Source of the DNA: a virus
Direction: 5' to 3' (one strand)
IMG/VR virus record: IMGVR_UViG_3300021961_000688
Span: 1 to 22,575 of that record
DNA: 22,575 nt
Positions 8,607-16,678 of this stretch are shown here, piece after piece. The stretch's first letter is position 1; every line of letters starts with the position of its first letter. The notes beneath the pieces are model-generated. The model was not told where the DNA came from. It did no database searches and worked only from the letters and a program-made list of their open reading frames with translations. The translations under genes were made by a program, and so were the position numbers.

Positions 8607-8833
8607 TAGTAGTTTATATTGTATTCAATTGCAACAGGCATAGTGTAGTTAAACTCCTTCCAGAGAACTACTTCCTGCTTCTCGTTGATAATATAAATTC
8701 TAATTGCTCCGGTGTCTATGGTGAACTTAATGAGATGAATCTCATGGCTATCACCAAGCACCTTCTGCCCTACGATGTAGTGCATGGAGCTACCCTTATA
8801 GTCTGGTCCTACTGATATTTTTCTTATGTCCAT
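8606..8833 (-). CDS. Conserved-type small phage protein, unknown function (75 aa)
   Basis: Not recognised. The predicted product is a compact mixed alpha/beta protein without signal peptide or membrane segment. It starts MDIRKISVGPDYKGSSMHYI and has an alternating hydrophobic pattern in its second half (IHLIKFTIDTGAIRIYIIN), suggesting three or four beta strands. The ATG at 8833 follows the fibre module after a short AT-rich gap. Its TAA shares one base with the next ATG (TAATG), so it is probably translated together with the GroES-like protein. Position between tail-fibre and packaging genes suggests a head-tail or packaging accessory role, but nothing in the sequence proves it. Confidence 0.65.
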   Translation of the reverse strand: MDIRKISVGPDYKGSSMHYIVGQKVLGDSHEIHLIKFTIDTGAIRIYIINEKQEVVLWKEFNYTMPVAIEYNINY

Positions 8834-8857
8834 TAGATTAAATTTTACTAGGCAAGA

Positions 8858-9100
8858 TTATGGAGTATATACCACTCCTAGTTGTCCTGTCCCTGTGATT
8901 CGATACACGTTGCCTGCCACAAGACCACCTGCTAGTGCCGCTGTGTTGTTAGCGTATACAGGTACAGATGGTAGAGGCATTGATAGAATGCTGCCCACAG
9001 TAAAGTTCTTAGTCTTATTGCTGTCCTCAGCATCAGTACCAATTAACTTATCATTGTAGGATACTGAATTGTCAGTTGCGTATGAGTTAATAGTTGCCAT
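8858..9100 (-). CDS. Small fibre-related structural protein (80 aa)
   Basis: Its N-terminal half is a paralogue of the N-terminus of the large fibre. Residues 17-38 read DKLIGTDAEDSNKTKNFTVG and onward, and the fibre has DLLIGTDVNDLNNTKNFTIG at exactly the same residue numbers. The second half (VPVYANNTAALAGGLVAGNVYRI, ending GQLGVVYTP) matches a short motif common in phage structural proteins: Y-A-N-N-x-A-A, then GLxxGxxYR, then a terminal V-V-Y. It is therefore likely to be a virion component that uses the same attachment module as the fibre, such as a short fibre or a cap. It lies 2 nt downstream of the 102-aa gene and 24 nt before the 75-aa gene. Confidence 0.65.
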   Translation of the reverse strand: MATINSYATDNSVSYNDKLIGTDAEDSNKTKNFTVGSILSMPLPSVPVYANNTAALAGGLVAGNVYRITGTGQLGVVYTP

Positions 9101-9102
9101 GA

Positions 9103-9411
9103 TTATTCTGCGTTTACGATTGGCTCAGGTTCAGGTTGTGGAGGCACTGGTGGTACATAGTCACCTGTGATGGTTAGGTTCAGTTGACTTGCAACCCAGT
9201 CATAGGCATACTCATTTGTCTGCCATGCTTGATAGTCCTCTCCAGTCATAGTTAGATTCCCTTGAGCAAGTTGCTGTTGAGCATCACTCAAGATAGAATA
9301 ATAAAATGTTCCTGAAGTACTTAGATTGTCATTAATGCAATATGCATTTAGAATAGTTCCTTCGTCTTGGGTTCCATTTACCCAAATAAATACGGGTTCG
9401 ATTGTTTTCAT
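9103..9411 (-). CDS. Hypothetical fibre-associated protein (102 aa)
   Basis: Not recognised. The N-terminus alternates hydrophobic and polar residues (VFIWVNGTQDEGTILNAYCI, FYYSIL), typical of small beta-sandwich virion proteins. A helical segment follows (DYQAWQTNEYAYDWVASQLN). The C-terminus is Pro/Glu-rich (VPPVPPQPEPEPIVNAE) and probably an unstructured tether. It sits between the large fibre and its small paralogue, with 11 nt and 2 nt gaps. A fibre chaperone, a fibre tip or a minor tail protein would all fit. ATG at 9411 lies in an A-rich leader. Confidence 0.6.
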   Translation of the reverse strand: MKTIEPVFIWVNGTQDEGTILNAYCINDNLSTSGTFYYSILSDAQQQLAQGNLTMTGEDYQAWQTNEYAYDWVASQLNLTITGDYVPPVPPQPEPEPIVNAE

Positions 9412-9422
9412 TTGTTTATTGT

Positions 9423-12400
9423 TTATACGTAATTACCTATTAAGTCTACTAATACTCCATTTATTTGTACTCTTACAAGTGCGTTTGCTGTAGCTGCTCC
9501 ACCTCTAGCGTTACCTAATCTCCAATCAACAGCAGCCGTTTGTGTACCTGCTGTAAGTGTTCCTGTTCTAAATGCTCCATCAACATATAATCTTGCTCCA
9601 ACATCCGTTGTCGTTCCAATCAGCACGTTGCCGGTGGAGGTTATGCGCATTCGTTCGTGAGTAGATAGGTTTACATTATCTGTATTTGAAACGGCTATAA
9701 TAAAATCGCCAGTTCTACCCGCTCCAGATGTTTGAATAGCACCAAAAGCAACAGGAACAAATCCAGCACCTGAACCATTATCTAATCTGCTTCCATATAT
9801 AGCATATTGTCCTGAAGTGCCTGTTCTATTTTCTGAAATAAATTGAGCATCTGTCCCACTTGTTGTTGCATCTCTTCTTGATATAACAACATTAGCCGTC
9901 ACACTACTCGAAAAGGTAGCAGGTCTATCAACTACAAACGAACCTGTTCCTGTGTTGTCACTAAATCTTAGATTAGCACCATTTAGGTACATATCCCATT
10001 GATTAGTTCCACTTGCTCCATAAACTCTTAATCCACTTCCACCTGTACTACTAAAAGTTGTTATTCCACTAAACCTCCCAGTCCCGTTAACGTCTAGTTT
10101 AAAGCCAGCGTCCGTTGTCGTTCCAATCAGCACGTTGCCGCCTGATAAAACAGATAAATAAGGTAATACTACTAAAGAACTATTAGAGTCGCTAAATCCT
10201 ATACTAATTCTTCCTCCAGCATTTCCAATATACCCTAAATTATAAGCACTAGTCGTATTTCTTAAAATTATATTATTTGCTCCAGTTGCCCCTAAATCTA
10301 AATTAGCGTAAGGACTACTCGTCCCAATCCCAACGTTGCCGCTTGAGGTGATGGTCATACGTGGACTATTTCCAGTAACAAATCTTAAACTTTTAGCAGT
10401 AGAATTATAACCACTAATTAAATCTACGCCATTAGTATCGTCAACATAAACTTGAAGTCTTGGCTGATTTGCATCAGTAGTTTGAACGTCAAATAAGTAA
10501 CCCGCTGCTCCTTGTACAAATGATCTTGCATTAGCCGTCACACTACTTGAAAAGGTAGCTGCGCCTGTGGCTAAAATGTTTAATAAAGATACAGAGCCGT
10601 CGTAAGGTTGAATAATTAAAGCACTATGTGAGCTTGTTGAACCTCCTCTTACAGTTAATCCTTCGCCAGTTGCTGACGTGTTATAAATTACCGCTCCATA
10701 ATTACCACTTGTGGCGTGGCTAACTAATAGTCTACCACTAAACCGCCCAGTTCCGTTAACGTCTAGCTTAAAGCCAGTGTCTGTGGTTGTGCCGACTAGT
10801 AGGTTGCCGCCGCTGGTTAGGGTCATCGCTTGGGTAAAACTAATAGCGTTTCCAGCCGTGCCAGATGGGGCTGTATAAAATTGATGCTGGCCGCTTTGTT
10901 GCGAATAAAGATTAGCAAAGTTTGTATTTATGTATCTATAAAAACTACCGTCATAATAAGCGTTAGTTCCAAAATATGAATTGTCATTTACACCACCTAC
11001 AAAAGCATTTTTAATTTGCATTGCGGTTATAACGCCCCACGCGCTAGGTGTTACTCCCAAGCCAAGGTTGCCGTTTGCGTCTAATGTTGCTTTTGTAGTA
11101 CCATAAGTCCTTAGTTGCAATATGCCAGTAGAACCACCACTTGCATTTATAAAAGCGTTGTTGCCATCTATACCAATTCTTAATGCAGTATTATTTGCAG
11201 TTGCACTACTTATAAGTTGCAACAAACTTGCATCAGTTGTACTTTGTATGTCTAACTTATAAGATGGAGTTCCACCAATACCAATATTGGAACTTGCTTC
11301 TTGAATTACACTATTCCCAATCGTACTTGTTCCCGTAAACTTAGGCAAGTAGTTAGTCGTCCCCGTTCCAGTTACTGGGTTAGTCAAAGCGTCCTGCTTG
11401 TTGTTAAAGGTTGTCCAATCAGCAGCACTCAAAGCACCACGATTAGTAGCACTAGCAGTAGGTACGTTTAAAGTTATTACAGGCGTTGTAGTGCTATTAG
11501 CGACTGTACTTGATAGGTCAGTACCACTTGTTCCTAAAGTAAGCGCAGCAACGCTTGTAACAGTCCCTACGCCAGAACCCCCGACAAGAGCAATAGTACC
11601 TGAAGCATTAGGCAAAGTATATACCCTACCACCTGGGACATTAGGTGTTATTGCACTCATATCAAATGAGAAATCAATATTGTTTGCTCCATTTATTGAT
11701 TTGAAGCCAATTATATTAGTCCCAAAGGTATACATTGAGGTGTATCCATTTGTGCCCGTGTTAACTGTTGTGGCGTGCTTAAATCCAAGGAAAGACCCTG
11801 AAGTAGGTGCGGCCCCGTTGATGCTAATCTGTGATGCTGCAAAGGCATTAGTCCCTAAATCTACCGCACCAGTTGCGCCTGTATAAGGCACGTAAGTACT
11901 TGCAGCAGCTGAGGTTGTTAGGTAAGTATTTGAATCTAAAGATCCATCGCCCTTAACAAACTGACTAGAAGTTCCTCCAAGAACCTGTGCAAGAGTTTTG
12001 TTCTCCCACAAACCATTAGACTGCAACTGCAACAACTGACCTGTAACAGGGGAGACTATCTTTACACCTTCATCATTATTTATGTTGCTACCAATCAATG
12101 GCCTAACAACAATGTCTCCATTATTTTTAGAGTTAACCGCAGCAGCAACTAAAACGATATTATTAGGCGCAACAGGAGGGGTAGTCTGAAATCCACCTGC
12201 AACTGTAGTAGATGCATAAAGTAAAGCACCAGCAGTATATGCACTAGTATCAATTCCTGATAACTCACCAAAGTTTGAAACCTGACCAAATGCTCCATTA
12301 GCAATTGTTTCAGATGTAACCCCCATAAAATAACTACTTGGGTAAGTGCCATCAGCCAAGAAAGGAGCAATCAGCAAGTGCCCACTAGCACCATCTGTAC

Positions 12401-14609
12401 CAGCAAATCTTACCGCAGTACCCTTAGGTATGCTTGATCCTGTTGAGTTTTTGACATAGAAATAAGTATCCTGCCCAATGTTCTGGATAGTTCCATTCAT
12501 AATCAAAGCAGCTGTGCTCCTAGAATCATCCCAGTAAATAGTTCCCTGAGATGTTGGAGTACCTGTAGGGGTAGTATCCAATAAGAAATATCCACCAGAC
12601 AATCCATACTCACCTAGGTTTACATTCTGAGTAGCACCAGTGTACGGAACGTACCCAGTAAGCGATGAACTATAATTTGGAATATTAAGCGTATCACCAA
12701 TTAATGTAGCAGGACCACTTGATCCTGTAGTAGTAAGAGTCAAAGAACCCTGTGCTCCAATATCACTAAGAACTTGTGCACCTGTTCTGTACTTGATTAA
12801 CCCACCATCACTAACAATGAACCTGTCTGTATCTACAGTAGCATTTACAATGCTACTCAAATACAAGTCACCAGTTACCTCAAGCTTGTATCCATTGTCA
12901 ACTGTTCCTGTTCCAAGAATAAGATTGCCATTAGCAAACATTCTAGATACCTGAGTACCTCCGATAGACTGAATAATCAATCCATCAGTATAACTATGGA
13001 TAGTTGACCTTGGCGAACCAAAGTTATTCATCTGAATTGAGTACGTATACGCAGTCAATCCAATGTTGGTAAAGTTTACAGTACCTCCAGTAGCACTATT
13101 GTACTGGAAGTTAAACGTATCAGCAGCATAAGACAGTGGACTATTAATCAATGAACTAGCACTACCCCACATAGGCAGCGTATTCGCTGTACCACTGCCA
13201 CTTACCTTGCTGTTAAATGTATTCCAATCGGTGCTCGACAGATATCCGTCTGTTGAGGCTCCGGACTGCGTTATGCCTATTACTCCTGACACAAATGTCA
13301 ATGGAGCATTAACTGATATTGCTCCTTGCTTGCTGTTAAATGCATTCCAGTCTGATGCACTTAAATATCCATCCGTAGTCGAACTCGACTGCGTTATCCC
13401 AATCGTACCGGAACCAGTAATTGTACCACCAGTAAGTGGGCCACTAGTTCCCACACTAGTAACTGTACCTACACTCCAGCTTCTATTCGCAGTCAAGTCG
13501 TAGGTTGTACCATTAATAGTTAACGTAGTAGTATTTAATGCACCATCAGTGATGCCATACCCTGCTAAAGTGGTAGGAGTACCTGTAATCTTGCTCCATG
13601 CTAGTGAAGTAATCCATGAAGGGTTAGCGTAAGAACCATCAGTTCTAACATCACCTACAGTCCATGATCTATCAGCAGATAAGTTGTAGCCAACACCATT
13701 GATTGTAAGCGTTCTTGTAGTTGGTACAGCCCCAACATCACTAGCGGTAAGCACAACAGCACCTACGTATCCATTCACACTTACTACGGCATCGGTATTG
13801 TCTACCTTCTGCCATGCAGTTCCATTGTAAATAGCCCAGTCCCCAACTTGCCAGTCAGTAATTCCATTCAAGTTGGTGGTACCAGCAACATCAACTACAT
13901 AGTAGTATCCTTGAGTACCTACTGAACTCTGTAAGAATGGTGTATTAGTAGCTGCATTCCATACCCCTTGGTAGGTTACGCCAGTTGTTAGCCCATTTAT
14001 CTGGTTCTGAACCTTGCCAAATGCCTGCAATATTGTATCAGTAGATACAATAGTGCCTCCAGTTACGTTCAATCCTGTTAATATCTTGCTGATAACAGCG
14101 GTATTGTCAAGTGTAACTGTAGCATTTCCTGGACCTGAGCCAGTTGCTTCTCCAGAAAGCTGAGTGATATAGCTTCCCTGAGCCTGATAAACTGGAATGT
14201 TTAGTACCTTACCAACATAGGTAGCAGCACCGCTAGTTCCAGTAGTGGTTAGAGAATCAATCGTATTTAAATCCCACGATCTGTTGGCAGACAGGTTGTA
14301 TGTCGTGCCATTAATGGTAAGTGTTCTTGTTTGTGGTGTGTAAAGTGTGCTGTCTAGGCTACCATCAGCCTTTAAAAATTGACTAGCAGTTCCTCCCCCA
14401 ACAATAAATCCACCACCTGTAATGTTGAATGAACCTAAGTTCACATTCCCTGTAGCACCTACGTAGGGTACATAGTCTTGCCCAATTAGATTACCAATAT
14501 CACCTATAGTGAAGTTCTTAGTGTTATTTAAATCATTTACATCTGTACCAATTAACAGGTCGTCAATGGTAGGTATAGAGATAATTGGGTATGTACTTAT
14601 CTTTGCCAT
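9423..14609 (-). CDS. Giant repetitive tail fibre / host-recognition protein (1728 aa)
   Basis: Largest gene of the window. The N-terminal 40 residues (IDDLLIGTDVNDLNNTKNFTIG) are shared with the 80-aa protein and are probably the virion anchor. The remainder is a string of beta-rich, Thr/Ser/Gly/Asn-rich modules. RTLTINGTTYNLSANRSW recurs several times (first at 95-112). YVPYTGATxNVNLG and SQFLKADGSLDSTLYTP types recur. Near the C-terminus GTTTDxGFKLDVNGTGRFSG appears at least twice exactly, with a third degenerate copy. Such repeats form trimeric beta-helical shafts in Bacteroidota phage fibres. The final residues (ALVRVQINGVLVDLIGNYV) show no S74 intramolecular-chaperone signature. The ATG shares a base with the stop of the M15 peptidase (TAATG). 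The frame is uninterrupted. Shaft repeats are good recombination substrates. Confidence 0.9.
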   Translation of the reverse strand: MAKISTYPIISIPTIDDLLIGTDVNDLNNTKNFTIGDIGNLIGQDYVPYVGATGNVNLGSFNITGGGFIVGGGTASQFLKADGSLDSTLYTPQTRTLTINGTTYNLSANRSWDLNTIDSLTTTGTSGAATYVGKVLNIPVYQAQGSYITQLSGEATGSGPGNATVTLDNTAVISKILTGLNVTGGTIVSTDTILQAFGKVQNQINGLTTGVTYQGVWNAATNTPFLQSSVGTQGYYYVVDVAGTTNLNGITDWQVGDWAIYNGTAWQKVDNTDAVVSVNGYVGAVVLTASDVGAVPTTRTLTINGVGYNLSADRSWTVGDVRTDGSYANPSWITSLAWSKITGTPTTLAGYGITDGALNTTTLTINGTTYDLTANRSWSVGTVTSVGTSGPLTGGTITGSGTIGITQSSSTTDGYLSASDWNAFNSKQGAISVNAPLTFVSGVIGITQSGASTDGYLSSTDWNTFNSKVSGSGTANTLPMWGSASSLINSPLSYAADTFNFQYNSATGGTVNFTNIGLTAYTYSIQMNNFGSPRSTIHSYTDGLIIQSIGGTQVSRMFANGNLILGTGTVDNGYKLEVTGDLYLSSIVNATVDTDRFIVSDGGLIKYRTGAQVLSDIGAQGSLTLTTTGSSGPATLIGDTLNIPNYSSSLTGYVPYTGATQNVNLGEYGLSGGYFLLDTTPTGTPTSQGTIYWDDSRSTAALIMNGTIQNIGQDTYFYVKNSTGSSIPKGTAVRFAGTDGASGHLLIAPFLADGTYPSSYFMGVTSETIANGAFGQVSNFGELSGIDTSAYTAGALLYASTTVAGGFQTTPPVAPNNIVLVAAAVNSKNNGDIVVRPLIGSNINNDEGVKIVSPVTGQLLQLQSNGLWENKTLAQVLGGTSSQFVKGDGSLDSNTYLTTSAAASTYVPYTGATGAVDLGTNAFAASQISINGAAPTSGSFLGFKHATTVNTGTNGYTSMYTFGTNIIGFKSINGANNIDFSFDMSAITPNVPGGRVYTLPNASGTIALVGGSGVGTVTSVAALTLGTSGTDLSSTVANSTTTPVITLNVPTASATNRGALSAADWTTFNNKQDALTNPVTGTGTTNYLPKFTGTSTIGNSVIQEASSNIGIGGTPSYKLDIQSTTDASLLQLISSATANNTALRIGIDGNNAFINASGGSTGILQLRTYGTTKATLDANGNLGLGVTPSAWGVITAMQIKNAFVGGVNDNSYFGTNAYYDGSFYRYINTNFANLYSQQSGQHQFYTAPSGTAGNAISFTQAMTLTSGGNLLVGTTTDTGFKLDVNGTGRFSGRLLVSHATSGNYGAVIYNTSATGEGLTVRGGSTSSHSALIIQPYDGSVSLLNILATGAATFSSSVTANARSFVQGAAGYLFDVQTTDANQPRLQVYVDDTNGVDLISGYNSTAKSLRFVTGNSPRMTITSSGNVGIGTSSPYANLDLGATGANNIILRNTTSAYNLGYIGNAGGRISIGFSDSNSSLVVLPYLSVLSGGNVLIGTTTDAGFKLDVNGTGRFSGITTFSSTGGSGLRVYGASGTNQWDMYLNGANLRFSDNTGTGSFVVDRPATFSSSVTANVVISRRDATTSGTDAQFISENRTGTSGQYAIYGSRLDNGSGAGFVPVAFGAIQTSGAGRTGDFIIAVSNTDNVNLSTHERMRITSTGNVLIGTTTDVGARLYVDGAFRTGTLTAGTQTAAVDWRLGNARGGAATANALVRVQINGVLVDLIGNYV
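9604..9633. repeat. 30-bp direct repeat, copy 1 (fibre gene)
   Basis: Thirty bases identical to 10111-10140, encoding part of the GTTTD shaft repeat of the fibre. Perfect nucleotide identity between repeats that otherwise differ suggests recent duplication or gene conversion. Confidence 0.9.
10111..10140. repeat. 30-bp direct repeat, copy 2 (fibre gene)
   Basis: Identical to 9604-9633, about 507 bp apart and in the same frame. A related but diverged copy lies around 10753-10808. The interval between the exact copies is 169 codons, so recombination between them would delete a shaft segment without shifting frame. Confidence 0.9.
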
Positions 14610-15073
14610 TATGGAAGATTAATATAGGAAGTTTTTCCGTTATTTCTAACAGCCTTTAACTTTTGTTTTCTATTTGCTCCTTTAGCATAGCTTACGTGAA
14701 CCCAATCTGGATTGGAATCTGTACCGAATTCCCAAATAAGCTGGTCAAAGTCTAACTTATCCTTAATAAAATCAAACACCATCCTGTTTGTTACTTCTCC
14801 ATTGCTTCCATCCATATCGATGTCAATGGCTTGGCCCTTGCAGTGCTGAGACGATGCGCTGCCCTTAATGAATTTATTAAGAGCCTGTGACCTGTACCCA
14901 GAGCTGATATGGATAGGGACTCCAAAATGAGCACGAATAGGCTCAAACACTTTATCAGCAAGCAACTTAAAATTCTCCAAGTGTTCTGCTGTAGGTGTAT
15001 TGTCGATATTATGTCTCTTAGCTGCATCACTTCTTGTGACCTCTGCTAAGTTTAGGTGAGTGCTGATTTTCAT
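14609..15073 (-). CDS. Peptidase M15-family endolysin / D-Ala-D-Ala carboxypeptidase-like (154 aa)
   Basis: Zinc peptidase that cuts peptide cross-links of peptidoglycan. The M15 signature is clear. SGYRSQALN (58-66) is the substrate-loop arginine region, SQHCKGQAIDID (75-86) supplies zinc ligands His77 and Asp84, and DWVHVS (123-128) supplies His126 with Asp123 at the catalytic acid position. Length (154 aa) is normal for single-domain phage M15_3 enzymes, and there is no signal peptide, so a holin is needed for export. It lies directly downstream of the small membrane proteins, with a 4-nt ATGA overlap, which supports a lysis role. Because it also touches the fibre gene (TAATG), a virion-associated entry enzyme is an alternative. 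A second wall enzyme of a different family is encoded at 20017-20439. Confidence 0.9.
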   Translation of the reverse strand: MKISTHLNLAEVTRSDAAKRHNIDNTPTAEHLENFKLLADKVFEPIRAHFGVPIHISSGYRSQALNKFIKGSASSQHCKGQAIDIDMDGSNGEVTNRMVFDFIKDKLDFDQLIWEFGTDSNPDWVHVSYAKGANRKQKLKAVRNNGKTSYINLP

Positions 15074-15348
15074 TTCTTAATAAAATGTTTATAATGAAAA
15101 AATGCTCCCCATAAAAACACAAAAGCAAGACCACAATTCATAAGAACCTCAGTAAATTGAGGATTAGATAAGGTAATAAAACTTAGAATAGAACCGCAGG
15201 CAATAAATGATAAACCTGTTTTAATAAAAAGCGATTCATATTTAGGTAAAGCTTTTATTTTTTGATTGTTTGAACCAAAAATAAAAATGATAAAGAATAC
15301 CATTGAAATACCAATAATTAGATTGGCAAGTGCGTTGATGTAAATCAT
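15070..15348 (-). CDS. Three-TM small membrane protein, holin candidate (92 aa)
   Basis: Predicted inner-membrane protein with three hydrophobic segments at about residues 3-25 (NALANLIIGISMVFFIIFIF), 40-60 and 68-87, separated by short charged loops, and a Lys-rich C-terminal end (HYKHFIKK). That plan matches class I-like holins. It sits immediately before the M15 peptidase, overlapping it by 4 nt, and after another holin-like gene, also with ATGA overlap. No family was recognised by sequence. It could be an antiholin partner of the 93-aa protein. The DNA here is notably AT-rich. Confidence 0.6.
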   Translation of the reverse strand: MIYINALANLIIGISMVFFIIFIFGSNNQKIKALPKYESLFIKTGLSFIACGSILSFITLSNPQFTEVLMNCGLAFVFLWGAFFHYKHFIKK

Positions 15349-15626
15349 TTTTCCTCTTTTAAAACTTTTTCAGATATTTTTTCTACTCCTTTAAGACCTA
15401 GAAAACCAAGTATAAAAGCAACTCCCATCTGATACTGATTGCTAATGTTAATCATATCGCTGACAATCGGGGTAATGTAATTGGCACTTGAAACACCTGT
15501 TATGATTGCAAACAGAGTTGTCCTTAAATTAATGCTACTATTCTTACCAAGCATGATAAGGCTTCCAAATAAACCTGCCAATGCTATTCCTATATTTACA
15601 CCAATTAATTCAAGAAATTCTTTCAT
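15345..15626 (-). CDS. Holin-like membrane protein (93 aa)
   Basis: Three hydrophobic stretches at roughly 7-26 (LIGVNIGIALAGLFGSLIML), 34-55 (TTLFAIITGVSSANYITPIV) and 64-80 (MGVAFILGFLGLKGVEKI), and a charged C-terminus (SEKVLKEEK). The pattern of a Gly-rich first helix, an S/A-N-Y-x-T-P turn in the second and a G-F-L-G third helix is common in small phage holins of Bacteroidota phages. It would form the inner-membrane lesion that releases the M15 peptidase encoded two genes downstream. The ATG at 15626 follows the previous stop by 3 nt, and its TGA overlaps the next ATG. Best holin candidate of the group, but not proved. Confidence 0.65.
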   Translation of the reverse strand: MKEFLELIGVNIGIALAGLFGSLIMLGKNSSINLRTTLFAIITGVSSANYITPIVSDMINISNQYQMGVAFILGFLGLKGVEKISEKVLKEEK

Positions 15627-15629
15627 AGT

Positions 15630-15845
15630 TTAATTTCCATTGGGTTTTTTAAATATCTTTTCAGCAGCAGTGATTCCTAAAGCAGCAGCAGATAAAGCAG
15701 CAACAGAATAAACAAGTGGCTCGTTTTGATTTTTTAAAAGAGTATAGCACAGCACTATTGCACTAAGGACACCCACAAATCTTTTGCTTGATGCCTCACC
15801 ATTCTCTGACAAGAATCCTTTAGCCCAACCAAAAAACTTTATCAT
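15630..15845 (-). CDS. Two-TM small membrane protein (71 aa)
   Basis: Predicted membrane protein with hydrophobic segments at about 22-37 (RFVGVLSAIVLCYTLL) and 44-65 (VYSVAALSAAALGITAAEKI). The preceding polar N-terminus contains NGEASSKRFVG, a motif I associate with small membrane proteins in lysis regions of Bacteroidota phages. Two helices and a charged tail also fit a class II holin or an antiholin. It belongs to the run of coupled membrane genes: its ATG overlaps the TGA of the 40-aa gene (ATGA). Confidence 0.6.
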   Translation of the reverse strand: MIKFFGWAKGFLSENGEASSKRFVGVLSAIVLCYTLLKNQNEPLVYSVAALSAAALGITAAEKIFKKPNGN

Positions 15846-15964
15846 CGCCCCTGTCCCCTATATTTTTTAGGCTTTTCATCATACTTACCGTATGACTTTT
15901 TAGCTATACCGGTTCTCTTTTTCCCAAAGCTAATCTTTCTTACACTTGCTACTGCCTTTGCCAT
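15842..15964 (-). CDS. Small basic protein (40 aa), unknown function
   Basis: A short gene of 40 codons from ATG 15964 to TGA 15844-15842. The product (MAKAVASVRKISFGKKRTGI, ending KPKKYRGQGR) is strongly basic, with about a third Lys and Arg, and has no hydrophobic core. It is supported as real by exact packing: it starts just after the stop of the 94-aa gene, and its TGA overlaps the ATG of the 71-aa membrane protein. Composition suggests nucleic-acid binding or a minor virion protein. Same general type as the 39-, 45- and 52-aa genes further upstream. Confidence 0.65.
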   Translation of the reverse strand: MAKAVASVRKISFGKKRTGIAKKSYGKYDEKPKKYRGQGR

Positions 15965-15965
15965 T

Positions 15966-16250
15966 CTACTTTAATATTTCAATAATAACTTTTAATGCAC
16001 CAAGGCCAACAAGTGTCACAAGTGCATAAAAATAATTCTTGTATTTTTTTAATTCAGACTTCAATTCATATACCTCTTTCTTCATTGTCCTCAAGTCTCC
16101 AATCATTCCATTAGAGTCCTTGTCAATAGGATTACCAGAGAGTAAAGTGTGCATGTCTTTAACAATAGCCTTAACCTCAGCTACGTCATTTTTTAACGCA
16201 TCCAGTTCTGCTGCCATATAATCAAGCCTACTGTTCTCCTGATGATTCAT
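15966..16250 (-). CDS. Coiled-coil protein with C-terminal TM anchor, XhlA-like (94 aa)
   Basis: Residues about 8-40 and 52-72 form heptad-patterned charged helices (LDALKNDVAEVKAIVKDMHT, MKKEVYELKSELKKY). A single hydrophobic segment at 73-91 (YFYALVTLVGLGALKVIIEI) ends the protein. Coiled coil followed by a C-terminal TM helix is the layout of XhlA/BhlA-type proteins, which cooperate with holins in lysis. Its place just before the membrane-protein run and the M15 peptidase agrees. The ATG at 16250 directly abuts the TAA of the preceding gene. No signal peptide. A structural coiled-coil protein is possible but the TM anchor argues against it. Confidence 0.6.
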   Translation of the reverse strand: MNHQENSRLDYMAAELDALKNDVAEVKAIVKDMHTLLSGNPIDKDSNGMIGDLRTMKKEVYELKSELKKYKNYFYALVTLVGLGALKVIIEILK

Positions 16251-16508
16251 TTACCAAAGAGCTACAATATTGTTGGCTGTTGTAGTGGATGCAAATACTC
16301 TAACTACTTGAAAGCTAGTAACAAATGCATTTGGTACATTTTGGAATGTAATATCATCTCCACCTGCTGTTAATACACGTAGGATTCCACCTGTACCAAC
16401 ATATAATACGCAGCCCTCTACTTCACCATTACCCGGGTTAGGTATATCTACAGTGTCACTTTTAGTGACAACAGCAGCTCTTGATTGTTGTAATTTTTGA
16501 TATGCCAT
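16251..16508 (-). CDS. Small virion-like protein (85 aa)
   Basis: Probable beta-rich structural protein. It starts MAYQKLQQSRAAVVTKSDTV and contains IPNPGNG, LYVGTGGILRVLTAGGDDI and VVRVFASTTTANNIVALW. This pattern of short beta strands joined by Gly and Asp/Asn turns, ending on a hydrophobic W, is common to small decoration or spike-associated proteins of tailed phages that often begin MAY/MAF. No catalytic motif, TM segment or Cys pair (one Cys). It is the first gene of the lysis-type run, following the small basic proteins with an 11-nt gap. Role inferred from fold-like pattern only. Confidence 0.6.
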   Translation of the reverse strand: MAYQKLQQSRAAVVTKSDTVDIPNPGNGEVEGCVLYVGTGGILRVLTAGGDDITFQNVPNAFVTSFQVVRVFASTTTANNIVALW

Positions 16509-16519
16509 GTCTTTGTTAA

Positions 16520-16678
16520 TTATTCTTGTTTATATGGAAACGCACGGTTAAGTGCATCACGTCTTTTACCACAGCCACAATCACTTCCGGTTGCTTTGCT
16601 TACAGCTTCAGCAACTTTCTTAATCCCTGTAGCCTTGGTTACTTTCTCAATAGTATCTCCTAATCCTTTGCTTTTCAT
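16520..16678 (-). CDS. Small DCGC-motif protein (52 aa), unknown function
   Basis: Fifty-two codons from ATG 16678 to TAA 16522-16520. The N-terminal half is an amphipathic basic helix (MKSKGLGDTIEKVTKATGIK). The second half carries DCGCGKRRDALNRAF and ends with PYKQE. A Cys-x-Cys pair followed by a K/R-R-x-x-L-N-x-x-FPY segment is a pattern I have seen in small proteins of Bacteroidota phages. Two cysteines alone could bind metal only as part of an oligomer or with a partner. The ATG overlaps the TGA of the 39-aa gene, which supports translation. Confidence 0.7.
   Translation of the reverse strand: MKSKGLGDTIEKVTKATGIKKVAEAVSKATGSDCGCGKRRDALNRAFPYKQE

Noticed and set aside
8594-8815. Plus-strand 73-aa frame
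   Set aside because: Mirror of the 75-aa minus gene, which has coupled junctions and better composition.
11398-11886. Plus-strand 162-aa frame inside the fibre gene
   Set aside because: Opposite-strand shadow of repetitive Val/Thr/Ala-rich fibre codons; no start signal and composition mirrors the repeats.
9423-14609. CRISPR array or tandem repeat locus in the repetitive region
   Set aside because: Repeats are irregularly spaced, encoded in one intact frame and typical of fibre shaft codons.
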